A DNA stretch of 64,000 nt, taken from Stentor roeselii (taxonomy: Eukaryota > Ciliophora > Heterotrichea > Heterotrichida > Stentoridae). The stretch covers positions 153,244-217,243 of the forward strand of contig RSEH01000024.1 in assembly GCA_006503475.1 (NCBI GenBank), in the 5' to 3' direction. Shown here piece by piece: positions 1 to 10,216 of the stretch. A program made the translations under genes and the position numbers. Position 1 is the stretch's first letter. The number at the start of each line of letters is the position of its first letter. The notes beneath the pieces were generated by a model. That model did no database searches and was not told where the DNA came from. It saw only the letters and a list, made by a program, of their open reading frames with translations.

Positions 1-47
1 AAAAATCAGGAATTTTCACTTTTTTAAGAGTTTTCTTTACCACTCGA

Positions 48-3000
48 ATGAGTCTCAAGCTTAATGGCCGGTATAAAATGACTGAAGAGCTCAAACAACC
101 GCTAATCAAGCCGCTTGAATCTCACTTTTCAAATGATCATCATCTTGTACTGCCTGAGCACGAGCTTCATTCAGTTCTGCAGGACATTCATAAGACTGAC
201 AAGTCACTTCGAGGCCATACTAAAAAAGTCACGACTTTGGCAATCATTGGCAACGATTTCATTGTTTCAGGCTCGAAAGATCAAAGGGTCAAGGTCTGGT
301 CTTTGAAAGACCATCAAAAAGTCATCACTTTTAGAGGACATACGGGAAAAGTCAACTCTGTGGCAGTTGGAATGTTTTTAGTACATCATGGAAATCTGGA
401 AAATGCTGAGGTTTTTAGTGCTTCTGATGATCGAACTGTTAAGAGATGGAAAGCGCACTCGCCTTCAGAGGTTACAACTTTTATTGGACACTCTGAAGCT
501 GTTTTGTGTCTTGATTATGATAGAGTCACTCAGAGACTTGCTTCGGCTGGAGCTGACAAGCAGATCATAATTTGGGCCAGGGAACGTCCAGAAATTGACT
601 ACTTTTTATTCGAAGTCGACCCAGATCGAATAGATATCAAAGATCCTCGTGCTCATGAAAACAGCATAAATTGTTTGAAGTTTTTTGACTGTGGAAGAAA
701 ACTAGCAAGTGGTTCAGAAGACCTGAGAGTAAAAGTCTGGAACTTAGAACACAAAAGTCTCGCTTATTCAATAGAAGATCACGATGGTCCAGTCCTTTCA
801 ATCGACATCTTCAGGCACATCATCGCAGTGGGGTGCCGTTCAGGGAGCATCTTCATCTGGGACAATAAAAAGCCTATAAACCACTTCAACTCAAAAGAAA
901 CCAGCGAGATCCATTCATTAAAATTCAGCAAGTCCGGCAAGTTCCTTGTTTCAACAGACAGTGGAAAGTTTTTAACGATCTGGAACTTAGAAAAGCACTC
1001 AAAAGAAGCAAGTCTTTTCGTCCATAATGAAAAAGTAAACGCTCTTCACATAAGTGACGACCAGACCTTTGTAGCAACAGCTTCAAACGACAACTCAATC
1101 GGCATTTGGCAGCTGAAAAGAAGTCTTGAACTTGTCACCTTGAGTCATCACAGTGGACCTGTCAATTGTTTGGCTATCAGCGACTGTCTCAGTTCTTTTG
1201 TCACCGGATCAGCTGATCGGACTTTAAGAATCAGTAAAAATGGAAGACATGATGACCGGCAAGTCTTGAAGACCTTTGAAGGAGAAGTCACTTGTGTCGC
1301 TGTTAAAAATCGACTCTGCATCGCTGGATGCGCAAAGGGAAGTATCAAGCTTTTACACCTGGACAGTCAAAGCCATGGACCTGAAATTCAAGATGAAAGA
1401 GTCCCGAAAACTGTGGATATTGACAAATATGGAAAATTTGCTGTTGTTGGGTTTAAAGCTTTGAAAAGTGATAAACTTGGAGTCGTGAAACTTTTTACAA
1501 CTGAAAATTTAGAAGAAATTTCAAGTTTTGAAGTAGAAAAGTCAGTGAATGCCGCGTTAATTTTTCATAATTCTGAGAATTCAGTTATTGTTCTTGCTGG
1601 GACCTCGAATGGTGAGGTGCACATGTGTGAAGCTAATAGCGTTACCAGGTCCAGTCGAGTACACGAGCTGAAAATAACAAGTCTTCAAGTGAACGAGTCA
1701 AAATCCCTTCTTTATTCAGGTTCCTGGGACCAGTCAATAAAAGTCCTTCGACTTTCCGACCTTTCTGTGAAATCCACTCTTTTAAACCACTCTAAAGTCA
1801 ATTCTTTAAGTCTCAGTCTCAGCGGCAAACATCTGGCAGCAGGTCTTGAAGATGGACGAGTAAAAGTCTGGAACACAAGCGAAGCCCGAGAAGACTTTTC
1901 TCTTCGTCTTCATCATTCTCCAGTGCTAAGCACGTCTTTCGCCTTTAAAGACCGATTTATCATCTCAGCTTCTTTCGACTCAAATGTGAAGATTTGGGCG
2001 ACTCATGAGAAAACTAGTCAAAAAGTACTGAAAGGTCTTCATTCTCGAAGTGTTACTTGTGTGACGACGACTCCTGATGGGAAAACTGGGCTAAGTGCCT
2101 CAGAAGACGGGGAATTAAAGAGCTGGAGGATGAGTGATCATGAAGTCATCGCGCATTTCGCAATTCCTTGCAAAAATCGACATGGATCGGTGAGTGTCTT
2201 GACAATTGCAGTGAGTCCTGATGGGCAAAAGGTGATTGCGGGTTGCAGTGATAAGAGGATTTATGTTTTTTTGATGGAAAATTCTAGTGATAAACCTTTT
2301 AAAGTCCTCACTGGACATGTTGGAGAAGTCAATGTTTTAAAGGTTCTTGCTGATAATGATACTGTTTTTTCATGCTCCTCTGATGGCACTCTTCGAAGAT
2401 GGTCTATTGAAAAGGAAGACGAGTTGAATGTTATGCATGCTTCGGAAGAGTCAGTCACTGCTTTAAGTATCAGTCATTCAAGTGTTTATCTTATTGTTGG
2501 AGACTCGATGGGCAGGGCGGTAATGATAAATTCTTTGCATTTTTCAGTTATTTTTAGTGAAAAGGTCTCGAATTCCATGATTTCAGCGGTTCTTATTACT
2601 AAAGATGACCAACTTGCTGTTATCAGTAGTAGAGATGGAAAAATTCATGTATGGAATTTGAATAGTCATTCGTTGATGTACTCTATTCAGTTGCATAAGG
2701 AAGCTATCAACTCACTGGCGCTTAGTAGCTGCTGCAGATATGTTTTTACAGCATCGGAGGACAGGCTGATTAAGATCTGGAATATTCAAGAGCAATATGA
2801 AGAAATTCAAATCAAGGCGCATTCAGAAGCTGTCACTTGTATCTATATTAACCCTATCAATGGACTTCTCTTGTCAGGCAGTCGTGACGAAAGCATAAGT
2901 CTTTGGATGACCAAAGACAAATTCTCAGAAAAACGACTAACAGGTCACGACCGTCAAGTTTTCGCATTGGCAGTAAGTTCCAATTACGTAGTTTCAGGAA

Positions 3001-6000
3001 GTGCCGATCAAAAAGTGATAATCTGGGACTATCGAACATTAAACACAGTGGCAATCTTAAACAACCTAAATGATCGCGTCTTAGCTCTCAGCTTTTCAGA
3101 CGACTTTCAAATGATTTTCATCGGACTGGCCAACGGAGAGGTTTGGTCTTGCATATTACCCAGTTATGACTTGACAATTATCGGAAAACATTCAGAAGCT
3201 GTCAGTTGTCTCATTGGCTATAAAGAAAGGAAAGTAATTTCAGGGTCAAATGACCAAAGTATCGTGATTTGGGACACAGAAAAGCAAGACTCACCAATTT
3301 TTACAATGAAAGAACATCGACAAAAAGTATCAGCTCTTGCTTATAACGGTCATAGTGAGTTACTCGCTTCAGGATCTGCTGATAAACAGATAATTCTTTG
3401 GAATCTCAATAAAATGAAAATAAAAGCAAGACTTGCAGGACATACTTTAGATATCCAGGCCTTAGCTTTTACCCAAGAAGGAGACTTTTTAGTTAGCGGG
3501 TCGAATGACAAGACTATAAAGATCTGGAATGTAAAAGAAAAACAACTGCAAAGTTTTTTTGACACCTGGCATCCTGTCATTTCTTTAATAATCACTCGGG
3601 ACTCCCAACACGTTCTTTTCGCCCTGGCCAACCAAGAGCTTCAAGTGATTTCTTTGAAACAACACTCAGGAAGTATCGGCTTCAAGAAACTAAACTGCAC
3701 CATCAAAGCACTTTGCCTTGGTGATGATGAGGAAAAGTTGTTCATTGCTAATGACTCTCCAAGTTTAATTGTGACTGACTTTAAAAATAAGCTTAGGTCT
3801 TTGGGAGTCCCTTCTCAGACTTATGATAAATTTTTAGAAGATGAGACTAAAAGTTTGGTACCTGCGAATTTGAATAATTTTCAGAGTTTTTTGAAGTTTT
3901 ATAATATTTTTTACTGTCTCAAACATCAGGAGTACTCGAAACTTTCGCCTAGTTCTTATGGAGTACAAGTTTCTAAGCATAATTTTACGTTTACTCACTT
4001 TTTGTGCTATTTTGGACAGGGAAAAATACTCAAGGCGTTAATTGGACCGGAGTTTGTGTTGAGACCTGATGGATTTGGACATTCTGCTTTTTATTATGCG
4101 ATTAGGAGAAATGACCAGGAGTCGGTTGATGTTTTGCTTGAGTTTGTTGTTGGACTTAGTTTGGATTTCACCAGGTCGGCTTATTTTACTACTTTTTATG
4201 CGATTCAGAAGGATTATTTGATGATTATTCAGAATTCTAGTCAGTTTTTACCTGATTTTCTTAAAAGTTTGATGTACGAAAGAGAAAAAACCTATGCTCA
4301 ACCCAAAGAGTCTTTACCCATCACAATTTTCAGTGAGTTTCAGCTGATTCCAAAGCAAACCTTCCCTTTAAAATTCATCCACCGTGATTCCACCTCAAAA
4401 CCAAGTAAAACCTTCAAAAACCTAAAAGAAAAGCAATTAAAATTCCTAACAAGTCCCTTAAAAGTGCCTCATTTAAACGGTACAGCAGCAAGTTTATCAC
4501 TATTACAAACAATATCAGACAGTGAAGACGATTCAATCTTCCAAACAAACTTCATAAAATACTACATAAACTACAAATTCCAGTCCCTACGATGGTTAGG
4601 TTATTTTTTGGCCTTGTTACTAATAACCAACCTGCTTCTAATCATTGCTATGATAAGTTCAGAAAGCTTTAACTTTTTAGTCTTTATTTCATTTTTAGTT
4701 GTCAACAGTCTGCTATTTTTATGGGAGCTGGTTCAGATAAGAGCTGGTAAAATCGACTACTTCCGCGACCCGATGAATGCAATTGACGGTACTCGACTGG
4801 TGATCACAGGACTTTGGGTAGCTTTCGAAGTTTTCTTCGAACGAAATGTTTACCTCACCTGGGCCATGGTCTTCGTTAACCTTTTCAGAGGGTTTTACGC
4901 TTTGAGGGTCTTTGAAGGCACTCGAGTTTTCTCGAAACTACTGGAAAAGTCTTTTAAAAATATTGCAAGTTTCTTGGTGGTCTTTGTTTTTTGCACTGTT
5001 TCACTTGGACTCATGGTTTTCATTACCTCGCCTTCAGACCCGAATCATCAGGAAAAAGTTGAAATTACTTTTAAGAACTTGTGGATGGATCCTTTCGAAC
5101 TCATGCTCGGCATTCGTGAGTTTCATTCTGGAGAAGTTAGTTTGGCTTATTTCGGGTTTTTATTTGTAAGTGTTTTGAATTGGATGATTTTGATGAATAT
5201 CTTGATTGCAATTTTAGCTGATACTTATGACGAGTTCTTGACGAACAGGGAGATTATTGATACCAGGGAAAAAGTGCAGCTTTTAGTTGAAATTGAGCAG
5301 GTTTGTTATTCTTTTGCGAGGAAAAATGACTCATTGAACTACCTGCATATTTGTGATGAAGTGTCTAGAAAAGGTCGCCAATGGAAAGGAAAACTTGCTT
5401 TCATTCAAAACCTTATTCAAAAGATTTCCATTACCGAGCCAGTGAAATCTTCAAGTGGCTTAAAAGGCTTAAGTCCAGACTTCACCTCACGTTTAGAAGC
5501 GATTGAAGAAAAAGTTCAAAGCTCTTCTATTAAAGTCCAAAATGAACTTGGAAAACTTTCTCGAGTGATGAAAACTTCAGCAGGTGTCGACGACAATCAT
5601 TTCCGCGCAAGTATTGAAAGTTTCACTGATCGCCTTGCAGCTGCTGCGCGAGACTCCATCTTGATCAGAGACGCTCCGGGTACTGAAGACTTGGATAATA
5701 AAATTGGTGAGATCAATGAAGTCATGAGTGAAAACTTCAGGCAAAGTACTATCGCCATGAAATCTGTTAAGGATGACATGATGAAAATTTCTGATAATTT
5801 AAAGAAAAAAAATGAACATCTCAGGAAAGAAAATGAGTTTTTGTCTAAACAAATAGAAGACCAACTTGTGAAGAACCGGAAAAAAATCGATGATTCTATT
5901 AAAAGTAAAATTGAGGAAAAAATGACTACTTTGGAGATGAATATTCAAAATAAAATCAATAATACTATTGGAACTATTGATAAGAGAGTCGCGGAGACAG

Positions 6001-6092
6001 TAGAAGACTCTGAAGTTCATATGAAAGAATTTATCAATAAAGAACTCGCTGACCTGAAAGAGTTCATAAGGACAGAAATACAAAGTGAGTAA
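48..6092 (+). CDS. WD40-repeat / TRP-like ion channel fusion protein
   Basis: A protein of 2014 aa. Roughly residues 50-1250 are a long run of WD40 repeats, seen as repeated SGS.D..IKIW / LASGSADKQIILW-type blocks. Around 1310-1380 there is a weak ankyrin-like stretch. Residues about 1500-1730 hold about six hydrophobic helices, ending in NILIAILADTYDEF, which resembles the S6 end of TRP/polycystin-type ion-transport domains. The tail (about 1900-2014) is charged coiled coil. The likely role is a membrane cation channel with a large cytoplasmic WD40 sensor or scaffold; ion selectivity cannot be read. ATG codons at 48 and 78 are both possible and the frame stays open to the left edge, so the true start may lie outside. 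It converges on the DJ-1 pair with a 34 bp gap. The architecture is directly visible; the channel function is inferred. Confidence 0.85.
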   Translation: MSLKLNGRYKMTEELKQPLIKPLESHFSNDHHLVLPEHELHSVLQDIHKTDKSLRGHTKKVTTLAIIGNDFIVSGSKDQRVKVWSLKDHQKVITFRGHTGKVNSVAVGMFLVHHGNLENAEVFSASDDRTVKRWKAHSPSEVTTFIGHSEAVLCLDYDRVTQRLASAGADKQIIIWARERPEIDYFLFEVDPDRIDIKDPRAHENSINCLKFFDCGRKLASGSEDLRVKVWNLEHKSLAYSIEDHDGPVLSIDIFRHIIAVGCRSGSIFIWDNKKPINHFNSKETSEIHSLKFSKSGKFLVSTDSGKFLTIWNLEKHSKEASLFVHNEKVNALHISDDQTFVATASNDNSIGIWQLKRSLELVTLSHHSGPVNCLAISDCLSSFVTGSADRTLRISKNGRHDDRQVLKTFEGEVTCVAVKNRLCIAGCAKGSIKLLHLDSQSHGPEIQDERVPKTVDIDKYGKFAVVGFKALKSDKLGVVKLFTTENLEEISSFEVEKSVNAALIFHNSENSVIVLAGTSNGEVHMCEANSVTRSSRVHELKITSLQVNESKSLLYSGSWDQSIKVLRLSDLSVKSTLLNHSKVNSLSLSLSGKHLAAGLEDGRVKVWNTSEAREDFSLRLHHSPVLSTSFAFKDRFIISASFDSNVKIWATHEKTSQKVLKGLHSRSVTCVTTTPDGKTGLSASEDGELKSWRMSDHEVIAHFAIPCKNRHGSVSVLTIAVSPDGQKVIAGCSDKRIYVFLMENSSDKPFKVLTGHVGEVNVLKVLADNDTVFSCSSDGTLRRWSIEKEDELNVMHASEESVTALSISHSSVYLIVGDSMGRAVMINSLHFSVIFSEKVSNSMISAVLITKDDQLAVISSRDGKIHVWNLNSHSLMYSIQLHKEAINSLALSSCCRYVFTASEDRLIKIWNIQEQYEEIQIKAHSEAVTCIYINPINGLLLSGSRDESISLWMTKDKFSEKRLTGHDRQVFALAVSSNYVVSGSADQKVIIWDYRTLNTVAILNNLNDRVLALSFSDDFQMIFIGLANGEVWSCILPSYDLTIIGKHSEAVSCLIGYKERKVISGSNDQSIVIWDTEKQDSPIFTMKEHRQKVSALAYNGHSELLASGSADKQIILWNLNKMKIKARLAGHTLDIQALAFTQEGDFLVSGSNDKTIKIWNVKEKQLQSFFDTWHPVISLIITRDSQHVLFALANQELQVISLKQHSGSIGFKKLNCTIKALCLGDDEEKLFIANDSPSLIVTDFKNKLRSLGVPSQTYDKFLEDETKSLVPANLNNFQSFLKFYNIFYCLKHQEYSKLSPSSYGVQVSKHNFTFTHFLCYFGQGKILKALIGPEFVLRPDGFGHSAFYYAIRRNDQESVDVLLEFVVGLSLDFTRSAYFTTFYAIQKDYLMIIQNSSQFLPDFLKSLMYEREKTYAQPKESLPITIFSEFQLIPKQTFPLKFIHRDSTSKPSKTFKNLKEKQLKFLTSPLKVPHLNGTAASLSLLQTISDSEDDSIFQTNFIKYYINYKFQSLRWLGYFLALLLITNLLLIIAMISSESFNFLVFISFLVVNSLLFLWELVQIRAGKIDYFRDPMNAIDGTRLVITGLWVAFEVFFERNVYLTWAMVFVNLFRGFYALRVFEGTRVFSKLLEKSFKNIASFLVVFVFCTVSLGLMVFITSPSDPNHQEKVEITFKNLWMDPFELMLGIREFHSGEVSLAYFGFLFVSVLNWMILMNILIAILADTYDEFLTNREIIDTREKVQLLVEIEQVCYSFARKNDSLNYLHICDEVSRKGRQWKGKLAFIQNLIQKISITEPVKSSSGLKGLSPDFTSRLEAIEEKVQSSSIKVQNELGKLSRVMKTSAGVDDNHFRASIESFTDRLAAAARDSILIRDAPGTEDLDNKIGEINEVMSENFRQSTIAMKSVKDDMMKISDNLKKKNEHLRKENEFLSKQIEDQLVKNRKKIDDSIKSKIEEKMTTLEMNIQNKINNTIGTIDKRVAETVEDSEVHMKEFINKELADLKEFIRTEIQSE

Positions 6093-6126
6093 TTAGTTAG
6101 ATAATCAGTCATTAAAATCCTAAATA

Positions 6127-6708
6127 TTAAAGATTTACTCTCGTCCCTAACAACTTCAACAGCTCTGCCAACACCCTCGGATGAGCAGACCAACCCGGTG
6201 CAGTGACAAGAAATCCATCAACCATGACTTCATCTTCACGCATCTCAATATACTGTCCTCCTGCAAGAACTACTTCAGTGCTACAGCCTGTGTAAGTCGT
6301 GCATTTCTTTCCATTTAAAACTCCAGCAGCAGTTAAAACTTGCATTCCATGGCAAATTACTGCAATAGGCTTCTGACTCACTGCGAAATGTCGAGTGATC
6401 TCTAAAACTCTTGCGTTTAAACGAATGTATTCAGGAGCTCGTCCTCCTGGAATTATCAAAGCGTCGTAGTCTTCACCCCGGATCTCGTCAAATGACGCGT
6501 TTAATGTGAAGTTGTGTCCTGGCCTCTCGATGTATGTTTGATCGCCTTCGGAATCGTGCACTGCTGTTCGGATCTTTTCACCTGACTTCTTGTTTGGACA
6601 TACTGCGTGCACTGTGTGGCCAAGCATTTGAAGGGATTGGAACGGAACCATCAACTCGTAGTCTTCGACGTAGTCACCTGCTAGGATTAGGATTTTCTTT
6701 CCTGACAT
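6127..6708 (-). CDS. DJ-1/PfpI family protein, copy A
   Basis: 193 aa, one DJ-1/PfpI domain covering the whole protein. The nucleophile elbow reads AVICHGMQ with Cys119 followed by His120, and an acidic residue is supplied by GDYVEDYE near the N terminus. The block [18 protein letters not shown] and the GHNFTLNA motif resemble plant DJ-1d-type proteins, which have glyoxalase III or related stress activity. The enzymatic role is inference from family. It is a tandem duplicate of the gene at 6897-7478 on the same strand, 188 bp apart; the first 52 residues are identical. Copy A differs mainly in the C-terminal third. Confidence 0.9.
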   Translation of the reverse strand: MSGKKILILAGDYVEDYELMVPFQSLQMLGHTVHAVCPNKKSGEKIRTAVHDSEGDQTYIERPGHNFTLNASFDEIRGEDYDALIIPGGRAPEYIRLNARVLEITRHFAVSQKPIAVICHGMQVLTAAGVLNGKKCTTYTGCSTEVVLAGGQYIEMREDEVMVDGFLVTAPGWSAHPRVLAELLKLLGTRVNL

Positions 6709-6896
6709 TATAGAGGATTGATATTCTAGAAATTAAGATTTGGGTTTAGGATTGAAGGATGGAGAGTTGATTGGGAAGGGAATTTTTAGTTTTTTTTGAG
6801 GAGAGATTAAATTTTATGATAGAAACAGTCTCACAAAATTAAAGATCCAGCTGACCTAAAACATAAAAAATACCTCAAAAAACAAATACTAAATAT

Positions 6897-7478
6897 TTAA
6901 AGTTCAACCCTAGTCCCCAACAACTTCAAAAACTCAGCCAACCACTTCGGATGAGCAGGCCAAGCCGGAGCAGTAACAAGTTCTCCATCAACAACCGCAT
7001 CATCAACAGCAATCTCCAGATACTGTCCTCCAGCCAAAGTGACTTCAGTGCTGCATGCGGGATAAGCAGTGCATTTTTTTCGATTCAAAACTCCAGCCGC
7101 AGCCAACAACTGCAGTCCATGACAAATAGCAGCAATCGGTTTATGACTATCTGCGAAATGTCGAGTAATCTCTAAAACTCTTGCATTTAAACGAATGTAT
7201 TCAGGAGCTCGTCCTCCTGGAATGACAAGCGCGTCGTAGTCTTCACTCCGAATCTCGTCAAAAGTCGCGTTTAACGTGAAGTTGTGCCCTGGCTTCTCGG
7301 AATAGGTTTGATCGCCTTCGAAGTCGTGCACTGCTGTTCGGATCTTTTCACCTGACTTCTTGTTTGGACATACTGCGTGCACTGTGTGGCCGAGCATTTG
7401 AAGGGATTGGAAGGGAACCATTAACTCGTAGTCTTCGACGTAGTCACCTGCTAGGATTAGGATTTTCTTTCCTGACAT
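6897..7478 (-). CDS. DJ-1/PfpI family protein, copy B
   Basis: 193 aa, full-length DJ-1/PfpI domain with the same N-terminal block as copy A. The catalytic motif is AAICHGLQ with Cys119-His120, and GDYVEDYE is conserved. Likely a cytosolic stress or glyoxalase-type enzyme; the reaction is not provable from sequence. Upstream lies a 1.4 kb gene-poor stretch, so this copy probably carries the ancestral promoter while copy A is transcribed from the 188 bp spacer. Divergence between copies is concentrated after residue 110, for example in the loop after the nucleophile and in residues 153-165, suggesting changed substrate preference or relaxed selection. Confidence 0.9.
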   Translation of the reverse strand: MSGKKILILAGDYVEDYELMVPFQSLQMLGHTVHAVCPNKKSGEKIRTAVHDFEGDQTYSEKPGHNFTLNATFDEIRSEDYDALVIPGGRAPEYIRLNARVLEITRHFADSHKPIAAICHGLQLLAAAGVLNRKKCTAYPACSTEVTLAGGQYLEIAVDDAVVDGELVTAPAWPAHPKWLAEFLKLLGTRVEL

Positions 7479-8910
7479 TTTAATGGATGGGGATTTAATT
7501 AATAGTTGATGTATTTGGAGTAGTGATTATTATTTTTTTTAAGGTTTTTTTAGAAAATTTATGGGGATAAGGGAGAGTTAGTGAGGATTGACTTGGAATG
7601 AGGAAAATTGTGTGTTTAAAGCATTTATGAGTTCATTTCTGAATTATTTATAATCTATTCAAAGTCAGACAGTTTCACTCATCTGGCACAAAAAACATTT
7701 AATTATTAGAATCCTATTGCACTTTCATGCTTAACACTTTTAGTCTCTCAGAAGAAAAGAACTTTCAATTGATTTACACTGTTCATCGGCTTATAAAAAT
7801 TGATCTCAACAAAAAGATATAGAATCCCAGGAATTTTTTGGTTTTTTAGAAAGGGTAAGGAGAGTAAACATTCTGACAGAAAAAAGGCATGTCTGGAATC
7901 TGAAAATTAAAGAATTTGAGATATTTAATAGTAGATATTTTCTTTGGAGTCTTTAATCATTCTCATATTTACTAAAATACTCTAGTATTCGAATAAACCC
8001 TTCATTTGAATATTAATTTTTCTTTAACATCTACAGATGTCCAATAGTATTAAATAGTTAAAATTAGAAATAAAGCTTTATTCAGTCACTTATCATTAAT
8101 CTTTTAATCTCATATATCAGGGGCCACTAATTATAACTAATCTAATTTAAGGTTTAAGTTTTCTTAGCCATTTGGTAGATTGATGTCTTGATTGATGATA
8201 TCCGGCTACTATTCTTTTGGTTAAATTATCAAAAATGTACACTTCTGTCTCTTACAATCTGAAAAAATATTACATTCTTGTAAAAAATACTTGCTTCTTT
8301 TATCATACACTCTAATTAAAAAAACCTTGTTTTTTGTTACCAACTATATATCTTAAACAGACTCGATAAAAATTACATTCTTTTTGATTTTACTTCCTTT
8401 TTATCAATCACGATAATTGAAAGCCTTAGGAGCTTTTTATGAGATACGATTATCTTATAAGGATTACCGATTTCAATGCAAAATTCATTTTCATTACCTC
8501 TATTAACATTTTGGTAGTTCACTGACTGATATAATTGATTATTAAATGATTCAGATGAAATATTAGGTGCTTTTACTTATTGATTTTACCAGGTTCAGTA
8601 GATACAGGTTTAGCGAAGAAATTTTTTACCACTCTCTTAACTATTACTCTCGGTTGATTTGGTTTAACTGAAAATTTTTTACACTTATACTGAAAATTAC
8701 ATTTGGCTGATTTATTTTTGCTACATTTTTTTACTATTCTACTGAAAATTACAGTTGGTTCATTTACCTTCACTGAATTAACTTTATTATTCTTTTATTT
8801 CTTACAACTGTTTTATATCGGGTATCTTCAGGTGGTAAATTATTCTAATAAGGTTCACAGCTTTTAGTACATACCTGGTAGTCGAATATCAACTTTTATC
8901 TTTTACAAGC
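7479..8910. other. Gene-poor stretch with degraded coding remnants
   Basis: No intact gene is visible. On the minus strand several short frames look like former coding sequence: one near 8420-8560 (FCIEIGNPYKIIVSHKKLL), one near 8220-8330 (FLQECNIFSDCKRQK), and one near 7690-7830. Between about 8590 and 8770 three imperfect repeats of about 53-60 bp can be read on the minus strand, each giving P-x-V-I/N-x4-V-K-K/N, but not all in one frame. These remnants lie directly downstream of the zinc-finger gene at 8911-9525 and may be its decayed C-terminal part. No family recognised. Confidence 0.4.
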
Positions 8911-9525
8911 TTATCTAAAAAACAGCCTTTTATGATTCACCTGAATAACTTTTGCAATCTTTTTACAAATACAAATAAAAGTAAAAGCTTGATCATGAGT
9001 TAAAGTAATATAATCAGCAAAATCAACATTATAGGAAAATTGCTTAAGAAAAACCTTAGCAGACTCTTGATCTATAAAAGTTCCTACAGGATTATAAGAA
9101 TATCCAGGTCCTTTTTAGCACCTACCATAAACCACTTTAAAATCCTTCTCAAAAATCATCTTTGCGGAATCAACAATTTTTGATATTTGGAACTTGTCTA
9201 TATTCACCTCTTGAACATCATATATAGACATCGCCAACCTGCTTGATTCCTTCAAGGATTTTAAGGTTTTATGAGAGACTTTCTGTATTTCTTTGATGAG
9301 TTTTTCAGTTTCGGTCAAAATCTGCTGTCTCATCATGTTATACTTACTCATAATCATCGAATGATTAACCTGTCTTATTTCTTCAGCGGAAAGTTTCGTA
9401 GGCTGATGCCCGTCTAAAGTCATGTGCTGGCCTGAGTGGATTTGGCAAAGGTAAGTTGAACTAGAGCATTCTCTGCATATAGCCCAGATAGCTGGAGTGC
9501 TACAGTTCCTTATACAGCAACTCAT
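8911..9525 (-). CDS. B-box-like zinc-finger protein with one 15-nt intron
   Basis: 199 aa after removal of the intron at 9111-9125. The N terminus is a Cys/His-rich finger: MSCCIRNC, CRECSSSTYLCQIHSGQHM, similar to B-box fingers, followed by an alpha-helical region (residues 45-100). Without splicing the frame stops at GRC*; with the 15-nt intron removed it reads VVYG-GPGYSYNPVG..., hence VVYGPGYSYNPVG, and runs on to LFFR and a TAA. Cys-finger genes of the same style occur at 25632 and 63934. Coding remnants continue beyond the stop, so the C terminus may be truncated relative to an ancestral protein. Function unknown; protein-protein interaction or ubiquitin-related roles are typical of the family. 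Confidence 0.65.
9111..9125 (-). other. 15-nt intron in zinc-finger gene
   Basis: Minus-strand sequence GTAGGTGCTAAAAAG. It contains the only stop codon interrupting the frame; removing it joins TAT-G/GA-CCT. Has GTA at the 5' end, A at position 10 and AG at the 3' end, as in the other introns here. Confidence 0.7.
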
Positions 9526-10216
9526 TTTATAAAAATGAAGAAAATAGTTAGATTTAAGTTAATTTTCAAGATGTTTATTTACTTATCTTTGACTTTTAAC
9601 TATGAACTGATAAATATAGAATAAGTGTTTTTCTAATGGAAATGTGGATAAAGCTATGATCGTAGATGTAATGATTTATTCACTATGATAGAAATTAGTA
9701 GTTGATATTGAATAAGGTTTCTTTTAGAACACTTTTATTATCTAAAGTTTTGATTTTATAACTTGGATTTATAACCTAGTGACTTTGAATCACTTAAGTT
9801 TGAATCTTTAGTATTGACCGAAATGCTGAAGACTTGTGATAAGGTTGCAGCTTCGATTAAATACGCTCTAAAATAAGGATATAAGTATAATTTTGTATTC
9901 AATATTTGGATTTGTCTTACTTGAAATCATCCTTTTATCTTCGATTAAAAAATTCTCGCAGATATAGTTTTGATAGAAATTCTTTCTACTTTGGTAGATG
10001 GCCAGAAGTTTATGTTCTTGATTTAGTTTGATACAGTGAGATATTCAATAGAATTCAGATGAAATAAGATTAAAATAGTTTACAATTTCTTGATTCTTTA
10101 TCCCTATTAAATAAAAAATTATGAATCACCCAATATTCAATTCCCAACTTCAACTCTAATAATAAAACCATCCCAATTCAACAAACCCAAACCATATAAA
10201 TCCTTACCTCAATAAT
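9526..10216. other. AT-rich intergenic region
   Basis: About 690 bp between two minus-strand genes. I see no convincing frame, RNA gene or repeat. The proximal part of both flanking genes' control regions must lie here. Confidence 0.5.
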
